From: Paramagnetospirillum marisnigri
GTDB taxonomy: Bacteria > Pseudomonadota > Alphaproteobacteria > Rhodospirillales > Magnetospirillaceae
DNA length: 64,000 bases
Direction: 5' to 3'
Assembly (NCBI RefSeq): GCF_001650715.1
Contig: NZ_LWQT01000066.1
Coordinates: forward strand, 1 to 64,000
Below are positions 16,141 to 27,072 of this stretch, one piece after another (the first letter of the stretch is position 1; every line of letters starts with the position of its first letter). Position numbers and translations under genes: made by a program. The notes beneath the pieces are model-generated. The model saw only the letters and a program-made list of their open reading frames with translations, did no database searches and had not been told where the DNA came from.

Positions 16141-17253
16141 CTAGGCCAGCAGTTCCACCAGTACGGCGTTGAGCACCAGCCGCCCTTTCGGTGTGGTGCG
16201 CAGCCCGTTGGTATCGCGGATCAGGAAGCCGCCCTCCACTAGATCGGCGACTTTGCCATCTTCCAGCGTGTCGGCCAGCTCCGGCCCGATGCCGGAGGCG
16301 AGGCGCAGGCCCATCATCACCCGTTCCTCGGCCAGGGCGGCGGGGTCCAGGCGCTCGCGGCTCATGGTGCCGTGGCCCTGGGCCTCCACCGCCGCCAGCC
16401 ACTGGCCGGGCGCGGCGTGCTGGGCGATGGCCTCGCCCCGCAAGCGGCCATGGGCGCCGGGGCCGATGCCCAGCCAGTGGCCGCCGCGCCAATAGGTCAG
16501 GTTGTGACGGCATTCGGCGCCGGGACGGGCATGGTTGGAGATTTCATAGGCGGGCAGCCCGGCGGCGGTCGTCATGTCCTGGGTCAGGTGGAACAGGGCG
16601 GCGGCCAGATCCTCGTCGGGCAGGGCGATGTCGCGCCCGGCGAAGGCGGTGCCCTCCTCGATGGTCAGCTGGTAGAGCGACAGATGCTCATCCGCCAGCT
16701 CCAGGGCGCGGGACAGTTCGGCCCGCCAGGCCGCGAGAGTCTGGCCGGGCCGGGCATAGATCAGGTCGAAACTGACCCGATTCACCGTGGCCTTGGCGAT
16801 GTCCAGGGCGGCGACGGCCTCGGCGGCGCTGTGGCGGCGCCCGAGAAAACGCAAGGACTCGTCGTCCAGCGCCTGCAGCCCCAAGGACAGGCGGTTGATT
16901 CCCGCCTGGGCGAAGGCGCGGAAGCGCCCGGCCTCGACGCTGGTGGGATTGGCTTCCAGGCTGATTTCCAGGTCAAGGGCAGCGGGCCAGTGGCGGCGAA
17001 TGGCCTCGATCAGGGCGGCGACGGTTTCGGGCGCCATCAGCGACGGCGTGCCACCGCCGAAAAACACGCTGGTGGGGACCAGATCACGGCTTTCGGCGGC
17101 GAAATGATCCAGTTCGGCCAGCAGGGCGGCCCGCCAGCGGCCATGGTCGACGGTCTGACCGGCATGGCTGTTGAAGTCGCAATAGGGACATTTGGACAGG
17201 CAGAACGGCCAGTGGATATAGATGCCGAAGCCGGGGGCCTCTACCGGAAGCAC
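16141..17253 (-). CDS. hemW: HemW, radical SAM heme chaperone (HemN-like)
   Basis: 370 residues from GTG 17253. The radical SAM cluster motif CLSKCPYC (Cys 18, 22, 25) follows IYIHWPF, with the GGGTPSL and [15 protein letters not shown] blocks of the coproporphyrinogen-oxidase-like group. HemW lacks the HemN oxidase function and inserts heme into respiratory proteins. The gene overlaps rdgB by 13 bases in the cluster rph-rdgB-hemW, a common proteobacterial order. HemN is less likely given the length and this position. Confidence 0.9.
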   Translation of the reverse strand: MLPVEAPGFGIYIHWPFCLSKCPYCDFNSHAGQTVDHGRWRAALLAELDHFAAESRDLVPTSVFFGGGTPSLMAPETVAALIEAIRRHWPAALDLEISLEANPTSVEAGRFRAFAQAGINRLSLGLQALDDESLRFLGRRHSAAEAVAALDIAKATVNRVSFDLIYARPGQTLAAWRAELSRALELADEHLSLYQLTIEEGTAFAGRDIALPDEDLAAALFHLTQDMTTAAGLPAYEISNHARPGAECRHNLTYWRGGHWLGIGPGAHGRLRGEAIAQHAAPGQWLAAVEAQGHGTMSRERLDPAALAEERVMMGLRLASGIGPELADTLEDGKVADLVEGGFLIRDTNGLRTTPKGRLVLNAVLVELLA

Positions 17254-17837
17254 GCCGCCACCAGCTTGGCGAAGGCATCGGCGCGGTGGCTGATCTCGTG
17301 CTTGGCCGCCGGGTCCATTTCGCCGAAGGTCAGGCCGCCACCCCGGGGCAGGAAGAACGGGTCATAGCCGAATCCCTGGGTCCCGCGCGGCGGCCAGACG
17401 ATCTCGCCTTCCACCACGCCCTCGAAACTGTCGCAATGCCCGTCGGGCCAGGCCAGGGACAGGGCGCAGACGAAACGGGCCGAACGGTCCTTCTCGGCGC
17501 CCATGGCCTCGTGCACCTTGGCCATGGCGAAGGCGAAATCCTTGGATTCGCCCGCCCAGCGCGCCGAATAGATCCCCGGCGCGCCGCCCAATGCCTCCAC
17601 CGCCAGGCCGGAATCATCGGCCAGGGCGGGCAGGCCCGAGGCCTTGGCCGCCGCCAGGGCCTTCAGCTCGGCATTGGCCACGAAGGTCTCGCCGGTCTCT
17701 TCCGGCTCGGCCAAGCCCAGGGTTCCGGCCGAAACCACCGCGACTCCGAACGGGGCCAGCAATTCGCCGATCTCGCGGACCTTGCCCGCGTTGTGGCTGG
17801 CGATCACCAGCCTTTCGCCGGAAAAAATCCTGCTCAT
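17241..17837 (-). CDS. rdgB: XTP/dITP diphosphatase RdgB
   Basis: 198 residues from ATG 17837. Cleaves non-canonical purine triphosphates such as dITP and XTP to monophosphates, which keeps them out of DNA. Family motifs: [14 protein letters not shown] at the start, [24 protein letters not shown] in the middle (split by positions about 75-98), and FGYDPFF with the [13 protein letters not shown] end. The start codon overlaps the rph stop (ATGA). Confidence 0.94.
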   Translation of the reverse strand: MSRIFSGERLVIASHNAGKVREIGELLAPFGVAVVSAGTLGLAEPEETGETFVANAELKALAAAKASGLPALADDSGLAVEALGGAPGIYSARWAGESKDFAFAMAKVHEAMGAEKDRSARFVCALSLAWPDGHCDSFEGVVEGEIVWPPRGTQGFGYDPFFLPRGGGLTFGEMDPAAKHEISHRADAFAKLVAACFR

Positions 17838-18553
17838 GCCAACCCCAAGGCCTTTTTCTGGGCCGCCACCAGTTCGGCGACGCCCTTGTCGGCCAGGGCC
17901 AGCAATTCGAGAAGCTGGACATGGCTGAACGGGCGCTCCTCGGCGGTGCCCTGGACTTCGACGATGCCGCCATTGCCGGTCAGCACGAAATTGGCGTCGG
18001 CCTGGGCGGTGGAGTCCTCGGGATAGTCGAGATCGGCCACCGCGACGCCTTCGTAAATGCCGCAAGAGATGGCGGCGACGTGGTCGGTCAGCGGAATGGC
18101 GGCCAGCTTGCCCTCGGCCACCAGCTTCTGGAAGGCCAGATGCAGGGCGACGAAGGCGCCGGTGATGGAGGCGGTCCGGGTGCCGCCATCGGCCTGCAGC
18201 ACGTCGCAATCCACCTTGATCTGGCGTTCGCCCATGGCGACGAGATCGGTAACCGAGCGTAACGAACGGCCGATCAGGCGCTGGATTTCATGGGTGCGGC
18301 CCGACTGCTTGCCCTTGGCCGCCTCGCGGTCGGTGCGGGTATGGGTGGAACGGGGCAGCATGCCGTATTCGGCGGTGACCCAGCCCTTGCCGGTATTGCG
18401 CAGGAAGGGCGGCACCCGCTCCTCGATGGAGGCAGTGCACAGCACATGGGTATCGCCGAACTTGGCCAGGCACGAGCCCTCGGCATGGCGCGAGACGCCG
18501 GTTTCCAGGACGATGGTGCGAAGCTGGTCGGGGGCGCGGCCGGACGGTCTCAT
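17834..18553 (-). CDS. rph: Ribonuclease PH
   Basis: 239 residues from ATG 18553 (AGGA upstream). Phosphorolytic 3'-5' exonuclease that trims tRNA 3' ends. Begins [12 protein letters not shown]; contains [36 protein letters not shown], the phosphate-site region [13 protein letters not shown] and [18 protein letters not shown]. First gene of the rph-rdgB-hemW set. The long frame upstream of 18553 has no support. Confidence 0.95.
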   Translation of the reverse strand: MRPSGRAPDQLRTIVLETGVSRHAEGSCLAKFGDTHVLCTASIEERVPPFLRNTGKGWVTAEYGMLPRSTHTRTDREAAKGKQSGRTHEIQRLIGRSLRSVTDLVAMGERQIKVDCDVLQADGGTRTASITGAFVALHLAFQKLVAEGKLAAIPLTDHVAAISCGIYEGVAVADLDYPEDSTAQADANFVLTGNGGIVEVQGTAEERPFSHVQLLELLALADKGVAELVAAQKKALGLA

Positions 18554-18693
18554 GGGGCGGTTCCTGTGGCGAGAATAACGGGCGCGCACCCTAGCCTGGA
18601 TCAGCGCCGCTGTCACGGGGACCTAAAGCTGGATGAGAGGGCGATTCAGACATTTGATCACGGCGCGACGCGCCGATACAATGTCATCGCGCT

Positions 18694-19161
18694 CTATCGC
18701 AGGATGAAGGCGCCGTACAGCACCACCCCCTGGCTGGATAGATGGCGATAGAACAGCACCTTGTCCACCCGGGCGCCGTCCCGACCGGTGTCGTGGGTGA
18801 CGTATTGTCCCAGGGCGCCCTTGCCCGCCACGGCGGCGGCGATCATGGCCTTCATGAAATTGGTGGCGGCGCCGTCGCCGAACGACTCGACCGCGCGCCC
18901 CACCAGGGACGGATCGTCGGGGGAAATGAGCCAGCGGGCCTGCAAATCCATGGCCTTCACGTCATGGCCGCCGCAATGGATGGTGGCTTCCTCAGCGGTC
19001 ATGGCGGCGCGGGCGCCCGCCACGCCCAGGCGCTGCACCAGATCGGCCGCCGCCGCCATGGCCCGCTCTCCCTCGGCAAGACTGCAGGGCAGCGGCTCCG
19101 CCAGGCTTGGCGTCGCGGCCAGGATCAGAAGGATTGCCCATGAAACCGCCATGCCTCGCAT
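18694..19161 (-). CDS. Secreted protein resembling a single Cache domain
   Basis: 155 residues with a clear signal peptide (MRGMAVSWAILLILAATPSLA). The mature part contains DLQARWLISPDDPSLVGRAV and, near the end, KVLFYRHLSSQGVVLYGAFI. That layout of long helix, small-molecule pocket and strand resembles single Cache sensor domains cut off from any receptor. Two Cys (about 26 and 63) could form a disulphide. It lies between rph and hrcA on the minus strand. The Cache assignment is tentative and no function is known. Confidence 0.6.
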   Translation of the reverse strand: MRGMAVSWAILLILAATPSLAEPLPCSLAEGERAMAAAADLVQRLGVAGARAAMTAEEATIHCGGHDVKAMDLQARWLISPDDPSLVGRAVESFGDGAATNFMKAMIAAAVAGKGALGQYVTHDTGRDGARVDKVLFYRHLSSQGVVLYGAFILR

Positions 19162-19205
19162 TTTTCACCCCCGCCCCGTCCGTTCCAGCATACTCTTCCC
19201 CCGCG

Positions 19206-19234
19206 TTGACGGCACGTCATTGCGCCATTAGATA
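19206..19234 (+). promoter_or_regulatory. Predicted housekeeping promoter of hrcA-grpE
   Basis: TTGACG (19206-19211), 17-base spacer, TAGATA (19229-19234), about 33 bases before the hrcA start. CGCCAT..ATGGCG around the -10 is a short palindrome. No CIRCE element (TTAGCACTC-N9-GAGTGCTAA) is visible here. Confidence 0.5.
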
Positions 19235-19266
19235 ATGGCGGCAGAGTTCCGAAGGGTAGCAAGACC

Positions 19267-20325
19267 GTGCGTGGCAAAAGCCCCGTCATCACCGAGCTGA
19301 ACGACCGTTCGCGCGAAATCTTTCGCCATATCGTCGAGGCCTATGTGGCCACCGGCGAGCCCATCGGCTCGCGCACCCTGTCGCGGCGGCTCACCGTGTC
19401 GCTCTCGCCCGCCACCATCCGCAATGTCATGGCCGATCTGGAAGATTTCGGCCTGCTTTACGCGCCGCATACCTCTGCCGGGCGGCTGCCCACCCAGGCG
19501 GGCATGCGCCTGTTCGTCAACGGCCTGCTGGAAGTGGGCCGCATGGCGGAGGAAGAGCGCTCGGCCATCGACGTCCAGTGCCGCGCCGTCGGCAAGAGCA
19601 TGGAACAGGCCATGACCGAGGCGCTGTCGGCGCTGTCGGGCCTGTCGCGCTGCGCCGGGGTGGTGCTGGCGCCCAAGATCCAAAGAACGCTCAAGCATGT
19701 GGAATTCGTCTGGTTGGGCCGCAACCGCGCCCTGGTGGTGCTGGTCACCGAGGACGGCATGGTGGAGAACCGCATCCTCGACCTGCCCGACGGGGTCGAG
19801 ATGTCCACCCTGGTGGAAGCGGGCAACTATCTCAACGCCCGTTTGGCCGGGCGCTCGCTGGACGAAGTCAAGGACGAGATCGCCACCGAGCTGGAACAGC
19901 AACGCTCGCTGCTCGATTCGCTGACGAAACGGGTGGTGGAAGCCGGGCTGGCCACCTGGGCCGGGGGCGAAAGCCAATCGGCCCTGATCGTGCGCGGCCA
20001 GTCGCATCTGTTGGAAGACGTCACCGCCGTCGAGGATTTGGAGCGCATCCGCGCCCTGTTCGAGGCGTTGGAAACCTCGGAGCAGTTCCTGCGGCTGGTG
20101 GACATGACCCAGACCGCCGACGGGGTGCAGATCTTCATCGGCGCCGAGAACGACCTGTTCGGCGTCACCGGCTGCTCCATGATCGTGGCGCCCTATCGCG
20201 ATTCCCGTGAACGGATCGTCGGCGCCATCGGGGTGATCGGGCCGCAGCGCATCAATTACGCCCGCATCATCCCCATGGTCGATTACACCGCCAAGGTGAT
20301 CGGCCGCCTTATCGGACAACCCTAG
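19267..20325 (+). CDS. hrcA: Heat-inducible transcription repressor HrcA
   Basis: 352 residues from GTG 19267. Binds CIRCE operators upstream of chaperone genes. The winged-helix N-terminus (LNDRSREIFRHIVEAYVATG, GSRTLSRRL, LSPATIRNVMADLEDFG) and the following GYLYAPHTSAGR-type strand are typical, as is the C-terminal IGVIGPQRINYARIIPMVDY. grpE follows 19 bases downstream; hrcA-grpE is a standard pair in alphaproteobacteria. Confidence 0.95.
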   Translation: MRGKSPVITELNDRSREIFRHIVEAYVATGEPIGSRTLSRRLTVSLSPATIRNVMADLEDFGLLYAPHTSAGRLPTQAGMRLFVNGLLEVGRMAEEERSAIDVQCRAVGKSMEQAMTEALSALSGLSRCAGVVLAPKIQRTLKHVEFVWLGRNRALVVLVTEDGMVENRILDLPDGVEMSTLVEAGNYLNARLAGRSLDEVKDEIATELEQQRSLLDSLTKRVVEAGLATWAGGESQSALIVRGQSHLLEDVTAVEDLERIRALFEALETSEQFLRLVDMTQTADGVQIFIGAENDLFGVTGCSMIVAPYRDSRERIVGAIGVIGPQRINYARIIPMVDYTAKVIGRLIGQP

Positions 20326-20344
20326 GACCATTGAAGGCAGACCC

Positions 20345-20974
20345 ATGACCCAGGACCAGACCAGCGACCAGACGGTTGACCAGGCCCCCACCCCGGATGC
20401 CGAGCCCGCCGCCCCGCCGTCCGCCGAATCCGGCAGCCCCGAATCCGGTGCTACCGAGTCCGGTGCTGCCGAGCGGATCGCGGCGCTGGAAGCCGAGGTG
20501 GCGAAGCTGAAGAACGACGTGCTCTACGCCAAGGCCGATACCGAGAACACCCGGCGGCGACTGGAACAACAGGCCGAGGATCGCGGCAAATACGCCGTGG
20601 CCAATTTCGCCAAGGATGTGCTGAACGTGGCCGACAATCTGCGCCGGGCGCTGGACGCGGTTCCGGTGGCGGCGCGGGAAGGCGACGACAATCTCAACAC
20701 CCTGACCATCGGCGTCGAGATGACCGAACGCGAGCTGCTGGCCACCATGGAACGCTACGGCATCAAGCCGGTGGCGGCGCAAGGGGCGCGCTTCGACCCC
20801 AACCTGCATCAGGCCATGATGGAAATGGAAGACCCCACCCAGCCGGAAGGCACGGTGGTGCTGGTGATGCAGGCGGGCTACACCCTGCACGATCGCCTGC
20901 TGCGTCCGGCCCTGGTGGGCGTGTCCAAGGGCGGCCCCAAATCGGCCGGGTCCAACCTGGATACCAGCGCCTGA
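20345..20974 (+). CDS. grpE: Nucleotide exchange factor GrpE
   Basis: 209 residues. Acts as ADP release factor for DnaK. A Ser/Glu/Pro-rich disordered N-terminus is followed by the long dimer helix (about 45-90: IAALEAEVAKLKNDVLYAKA, DTENTRRRLEQQ) and the beta domain ending YTLHDRLLRPALVGVSKG. Cotranscribed with hrcA. A GC-rich inverted repeat lies directly downstream. Confidence 0.95.
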   Translation: MTQDQTSDQTVDQAPTPDAEPAAPPSAESGSPESGATESGAAERIAALEAEVAKLKNDVLYAKADTENTRRRLEQQAEDRGKYAVANFAKDVLNVADNLRRALDAVPVAAREGDDNLNTLTIGVEMTERELLATMERYGIKPVAAQGARFDPNLHQAMMEMEDPTQPEGTVVLVMQAGYTLHDRLLRPALVGVSKGGPKSAGSNLDTSA

Positions 20975-20990
20975 TCCGAAAGCAATGGTT

Positions 20991-21028
20991 CCCCCTCCCC
21001 CGGCGTCGTGTGTTGACCGGGGAGGGGG
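20991..21028. terminator. GC-rich inverted repeat after grpE
   Basis: CCCCCTCCCCCGG (20991-21003) and CCGGGGAGGGGG (21017-21028) form a strong, slightly imperfect stem between the convergent grpE and XRE-regulator genes. There is no T-run, so it may be a bidirectional terminator or one of the C/G-rich palindromes also seen near 63651-63780. Confidence 0.4.
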
Positions 21029-21035
21029 ATATGGT

Positions 21036-21485
21036 TCAGCCCGCCGCCGGGGGTGACGGCCGCCGTTGCGACAGCGCCATGATGGCCAGGGGCACGCCCC
21101 AGCCGATGGCGGGATAGATCACCCACAGATGCTCGGGATTGTGGACCAGATTGAGGATGGTCAGGCCGGTCATCACCCCGGTGAAGGCCAGGAGGTGGCG
21201 ACGAAAGCTCCGCGCCGGGTCGCGGGCCGGAACAGTGGGGCAGGTGGTATCGGTCATGATGGTGTCATCCTGGGAAGAGGGAATGGACCCGTCCCGCAGG
21301 TCGCCGACCGATAGCTCCAACGCCGCCGCCAGGGCCTTCAACGTCTCCAGCGAGGCGGTCTGGCCCTGCTCGATGCGCTGGACGGTGCGGGCGCTGAGCC
21401 CCGCGATCTCGGCCAGTTGTTCCTGGGACCAGGCGCGGTCCAGGCGAAGGCTGCGGATGCGGTCGGCGGTGGTCTGTACGGTCAT
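21036..21485 (-). CDS. XRE-family regulator with C-terminal two-helix membrane domain
   Basis: 149 residues. Residues 8-62 are a Cro/C1-type helix-turn-helix (IRSLRLDRAWSQEQLAEIAG, LSARTVQRIEQG). A short linker leads to a C-terminal pair of membrane helices (about 93-110 and 118-138) of the 2TM type (LNLVHNPEHLWVIYPAIGWG). Membrane-tethered XRE regulators of this kind are common but of unknown signal. It stands alone between grpE and dapB, convergent with grpE. Confidence 0.82.
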   Translation of the reverse strand: MTVQTTADRIRSLRLDRAWSQEQLAEIAGLSARTVQRIEQGQTASLETLKALAAALELSVGDLRDGSIPSSQDDTIMTDTTCPTVPARDPARSFRRHLLAFTGVMTGLTILNLVHNPEHLWVIYPAIGWGVPLAIMALSQRRPSPPAAG

Positions 21486-21572
21486 GCTTCACCCTTGGGA
21501 TCAGGTCGGGCCAGCATGGCGGGAGCGACCCGACAGCGCCACGACACCAGGACGACAGCGGTACTGTAAGCC

Positions 21573-22370
21573 TTAAATCCCCAGGACATCACGCATGGAA
21601 TAGAGGCCGGGCTTCTGGCCCTTGGCCCACAGGGCGGCGCGCACCGCGCCCTTGGCGAAGACGGCGCGCGACGAGGCCTTGTGGGTCAGCTCCACCCGCT
21701 CGCCCTCGGCGGCGAACATGACGGTATGGTCGCCGACCACATCGCCGCCGCGCAGGGTGGCAAAGCCGATCTCCCCCTTGGGCCGGGCGCCGGTATGGCC
21801 GTCGCGGCTCTTGCACCAGACCTGATCCAGGGCCACGGCGCGGCCCTTGGCAGCGGAGCGGCCCAGGCCCAGGGCGGTGCCGCTGGGGGCGTCCACCTTG
21901 TGGCGGTGGTGCATCTCGACGATCTCGATATCGTAGTCGTCGGCCAGGATGGCGGCTGCCCGCTCGGTCAGCGCCATCAGCAGATTGACGCCCACGCTGA
22001 AATTGGGGGCATAGACCACGGGGCAGCGCTCGGCGGCCTTGGCCAGGGCGGCTTCGTCGTCGCGCGACAGACCGGTGGTGCCCACCACCAGCACACGGCC
22101 CAGCTCGGCGGCCAGTTCGGCATGGGCGAGGGTGGCGACCGGGGCGGTGAAGTCGATGACGGCGTCGGAGCGCTTGAACAGGGCGCGGGCGTCGGATTCG
22201 ATCACGGCCCCGGCATGGTCGCGGCCCACCAGCTCGCCCATGTCGCGGTCCAGCGCGTCATTGCCCATGCGCTCGGTGCCGCCCGACAGGGCACAGCCCT
22301 CGGCATCCAGCACGGCATTGATCAGCATCCGCCCCATGCGCCCGGCGCAGCCGACGATTCCGATCTTCAT
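21573..22370 (-). CDS. dapB: 4-hydroxy-tetrahydrodipicolinate reductase
   Basis: 265 residues from ATG 22370 (AAAGGA upstream). Reduces 4-hydroxy-tetrahydrodipicolinate with NAD(P)H in lysine and diaminopimelate synthesis. Rossmann motif IGIVGCAGRMGRM, the signature EMHHRHKVDAPSGTALGLG with the catalytic His and Lys, and SVGVNLL. The upstream 108 codon-sized open stretch is not part of the protein. Confidence 0.95.
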   Translation of the reverse strand: MKIGIVGCAGRMGRMLINAVLDAEGCALSGGTERMGNDALDRDMGELVGRDHAGAVIESDARALFKRSDAVIDFTAPVATLAHAELAAELGRVLVVGTTGLSRDDEAALAKAAERCPVVYAPNFSVGVNLLMALTERAAAILADDYDIEIVEMHHRHKVDAPSGTALGLGRSAAKGRAVALDQVWCKSRDGHTGARPKGEIGFATLRGGDVVGDHTVMFAAEGERVELTHKASSRAVFAKGAVRAALWAKGQKPGLYSMRDVLGI

Positions 22371-22389
22371 GAGGGGGGTCCTTTCTCTC

Positions 22390-22485
22390 TCAGATACCGG
22401 TGAACAGGAAATCCAGCGCGGCGACCATATCATGACGGCGGGCGGCAAGCGAGGCGACGGGCGCTTGCAGCGCATCATCCCTCAT
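22390..22485 (-). CDS. Possible 31-residue peptide overlapping greB
   Basis: ATG 22485 lies inside the last codons of greB, and the frame ends in TGA at 22390 shortly before dapB. The sequence (MRDDALQAPVASLAARRHDM, ending FLFTGI) is protein-like, but the support is only this and the close coupling to greB. It could be a chance frame in the short greB-dapB gap. Confidence 0.22.
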   Translation of the reverse strand: MRDDALQAPVASLAARRHDMVAALDFLFTGI

Positions 22486-23023
22486 AGGCAATGGCCACCA
22501 CCTCGATGCTTTCCAGGCCGGTGGGGGTGCGCACCCCGACCACGTCGCCCTCGGAGGCCTTGAGCAGGGCACGGGCCACCGGCGAAATCCAGCTGATCAG
22601 GCCCCGTTCCATATCCGCTTCGTCGATGCCGACGATGGTGATGGTGATTTCCTCGTCGCGGGCATTGGCATAGGTGACGGTGGCACCGAAATAGACCCGG
22701 TCGCGGGCCTTTTGCTGGGCGGGATCAACCACATGGGCGGATTCAAGGCGCTTGGTCAGGAAGCGAATGCGACGGTCGATCTCGCGCAGCCGCTTCTTGC
22801 CGTAGAGATAGTCGCCGTTCTCGGAGCGGTCGCCATTGCCCGCCGCCCAGGAGACCACCTCCACCACCTTGGGCCGCTCGACCCGCAGCAGCTGGGTCAG
22901 CTCGTCCTTCAGGGCCTGGTATCCCTGGGGCCGCATGTAATTCTTGGTGCCCGGCGGCAGGCCCTTGGGCTCGGCGCCTTCGTCCTCGTCGCCGTCGCCT
23001 TCCTTGGTGAACGCCTTGCTCAT
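22475..23023 (-). CDS. greB: Transcription elongation factor GreB
   Basis: 182 residues. Rescues backtracked RNA polymerase by stimulating transcript cleavage. After an acidic N-terminal extension comes the coiled coil (MRPQGYQALKDELTQLLRVE, then GDRSENGDYLYGKKRLREID, RIRFLTKRLE) and the C-terminal FKBP-like domain (ISWISPVARALL). The KRLREIDRRIRFL block and the basic coil mark GreB rather than GreA. Confidence 0.92.
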   Translation of the reverse strand: MSKAFTKEGDGDEDEGAEPKGLPPGTKNYMRPQGYQALKDELTQLLRVERPKVVEVVSWAAGNGDRSENGDYLYGKKRLREIDRRIRFLTKRLESAHVVDPAQQKARDRVYFGATVTYANARDEEITITIVGIDEADMERGLISWISPVARALLKASEGDVVGVRTPTGLESIEVVAIAYEG

Positions 23024-23123
23024 GGTTCATGCCCCTCAAGCGCCGGGCGGGGCCTCGCGGCCCCTTGGCTCCTCCGCTGCGCTCCGGGCGCCTCAACGGC
23101 GCCGCGCTTCGGCTTCGCCTTGC

Positions 23124-25175
<2,052 letters not shown>

Positions 25176-25181
25176 GGTTTG

Positions 25182-25269
25182 TCCACGGATGAACACGAAT
25201 AAACACGAATGAAATTCATGGCCGACGATTGAATCTCCTTATCCGTGTTCATTGGTGTTCATTCGTGGA
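25182..25269. repeat. Inverted repeat of TCCACGGATGAACACGAAT type between hemC and hemD
   Basis: Left arm 25182-25200 and right arm 25251-25269 pair over 19 bases with two mismatches, with further pairing inside (AAACACGAATGAA against ATCCGTGTTCATT). The AT-richer sequence differs from its surroundings. The word CCACGGATGAACACG resembles a repeat seen dispersed in many unrelated bacterial genomes. It could terminate hemC or be a mobile palindromic element. Confidence 0.65.
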
Positions 25270-25300
25270 TTCCTGATCAATCGCAAGATCGTTCCCGACC

Positions 25301-26050
25301 ATGCCCCTGACCGCATCGTCCCTTCGCGCCCTGGTCACCCGCCCTCGCGAGGATTCCGAGGCGGTGGCCGCCGCCCTAGTCCAGCGCGGCCTCGAGGTCA
25401 TGATCGAGCCGTTGCTGGATATCGAGCCGGTACCCGGCGCCGTGGTGGAGGCCGAGGGGACCCAGGGCATCCTGGTGACCAGCGCCAACGGCATCCGCGC
25501 CCTGGCTCGCCTCCATTCCGATCGCGCCCTGCCGGTCTGGACGGTGGGCGACGCCTCGGCCCGCGTCGCCCGCGACCTGGGATATGCCCAAGTGGAAAGC
25601 GCCGGCGGCGATGTGGATACCCTGGCCGATCTGGTGGCCGCAAAGGTGGATCCGGCCAAGGGGGTGCTGCTGCATGCAGCGGGAACCGTCAATGCCGGGG
25701 ATCTGGCCGGGCGGCTGGGCGCCCTGGGCTTCCAGGTGCGGCGTCAGGTGCTGTATCAGGCGGTGACCGCCACCGCCCTGACCCCCGATCTGTCCGAGGC
25801 GCTAAAGCAAGGTCGTCTCGATCTCGCGCTGTTTTTCTCTCCCCGCACCGCCGCCACCTTTGTTAGGCTGGCGCGGGCTGCCGGGTTGGGGGACACTTGC
25901 GCCCGGATCAAAGCCTATGGCTTGTCCGCCAATGTCTCGGCGCAACTGGCACCGCTGCCCTGGGCCGTCCTGCGCCAGGCGGCGGAACCGACCCAGGCGG
26001 CGCTTCTCGCCCTGCTCGACGACGACCTTTCACGAAGGACGCCTGCATGA
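25301..26050 (+). CDS. hemD: Uroporphyrinogen-III synthase
   Basis: 249 residues. Cyclises hydroxymethylbilane with inversion of ring D. The family is poorly conserved, but LVTRPREDSEAVAAAL, VTSANGIRALA, VWTVGDASARVARDLGY and FFSPRTAATFVRL are its usual blocks. It follows hemC and heads the overlapping operon; its stop overlaps the next start (ATGA). Confidence 0.9.
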   Translation: MPLTASSLRALVTRPREDSEAVAAALVQRGLEVMIEPLLDIEPVPGAVVEAEGTQGILVTSANGIRALARLHSDRALPVWTVGDASARVARDLGYAQVESAGGDVDTLADLVAAKVDPAKGVLLHAAGTVNAGDLAGRLGALGFQVRRQVLYQAVTATALTPDLSEALKQGRLDLALFFSPRTAATFVRLARAAGLGDTCARIKAYGLSANVSAQLAPLPWAVLRQAAEPTQAALLALLDDDLSRRTPA

Positions 26051-27072
26051 CCACCGACTCCGCCGATCCGATCCTCCCGACGCCGTCCCCGGTCCCGCCC
26101 ACAAGTTCGGGCTCGCGCGGCGTGGTTGCCGTGCTGCTGTTGGGCATGGCGGCGGCGGCGGGGGTGCTGAGCTTCCCCTTATGGCGGGACAAGGTCGGTC
26201 TTCCCGTCCAGCCGACAGGCTTCGAGGTGGAGGATTTGCGGGCCGAGGTTTCGGGCCTGGCCCTGCGGCTCGCCCAGGTGGAAGCGCGCCCCACGGTTTC
26301 TTCGGCGGCTCCGGCTGCCGCGACACCCGGTGACGACGGCCGCCTCAACGCCCTGGAACAGGCGCTGAAAGCGGTCCAGGCCCAGCCCGCCGTGCCCGCC
26401 ACCCTGACCGCAGAGGTCGATTCGATTTCGAAACAGCTTGCCGATCTCCGGCGGACATCGGCCGATGCCGCCGCCCTGATGCGCCTCGCCGACCGGCTGG
26501 AACAGGTGGATGCCGGATTGCGGGACTTGCAGGCCAAGCGGAGCTCGGCCGCCGTGCTGCTGCTGGGCGTGGGGCAATTGCGCGAGGCGGTGGAGCTGGG
26601 TCGCGGCTTCGACGCCGAGTGGCGGGCGGTCAAGGTTCTGGCCGGTGACGAGTCCGCCCTGGCCGCCGTGCTGGAGCCCCTGAAGGACAAGGCTGTGACG
26701 GGTATCCGCACCCGGAGCGCCCTGACCGACTCCTTCCAGGCGCTGGCCCCGGCGGTGATCCGCGCCGAGGTCCTGCCCGAGGGCGAGGGGTGGCAGCGCC
26801 GGGTGGTCGACAAGATGCTGTCCCTGGTCACCATTCGCCGCGAGGACGGTAGTGCCGCCGGAGCCAATGCCGCCGCCGTGGTGGGCCGGGCCCAGGCGGC
26901 GCTGGCCCGTGCCGATCTGGCCGCCGCCGCCGCCGAGCTGGAGGCGCTGGGTACCGGTCCGGCCGAGACGGCGGCGCCCTGGCTGGCCGAGGCCCGCGCC
27001 CGGCTCGCCGCCGAGAAGGCGGTCTCGGAACTGACCGCCCAGGTGCTGGCTCTGGCGGGAGCCAAGCCATGA
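26047..27072 (+). CDS. Mitofilin-like inner membrane protein (HemX position)
   Basis: 341 residues from ATG 26047, overlapping the hemD stop. One membrane helix near the N-terminus (about 21-40, VVAVLLLGMAAAAGVLSF), then a long periplasmic coiled coil (about 60-170), then a helical domain ending VSELTAQVLAL. This is the alphaproteobacterial mitofilin/Mic60 relative, which shapes inner membranes, and it almost always lies between hemD and hemY. A scaffold role for tetrapyrrole synthesis at the membrane is an inference. Confidence 0.85.
   Translation: MTTDSADPILPTPSPVPPTSSGSRGVVAVLLLGMAAAAGVLSFPLWRDKVGLPVQPTGFEVEDLRAEVSGLALRLAQVEARPTVSSAAPAAATPGDDGRLNALEQALKAVQAQPAVPATLTAEVDSISKQLADLRRTSADAAALMRLADRLEQVDAGLRDLQAKRSSAAVLLLGVGQLREAVELGRGFDAEWRAVKVLAGDESALAAVLEPLKDKAVTGIRTRSALTDSFQALAPAVIRAEVLPEGEGWQRRVVDKMLSLVTIRREDGSAAGANAAAVVGRAQAALARADLAAAAAELEALGTGPAETAAPWLAEARARLAAEKAVSELTAQVLALAGAKP

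Noticed and set aside
16272-17367. Plus-strand frame opposite hemW
   Set aside because: Low-complexity Gly/Gln-rich translation antisense to a radical SAM gene with intact cluster motif.
19162-19266. CIRCE operator before hrcA
   Set aside because: No TTAGCACTC-N9-GAGTGCTAA or close variant is present; only a housekeeping-type promoter is seen.
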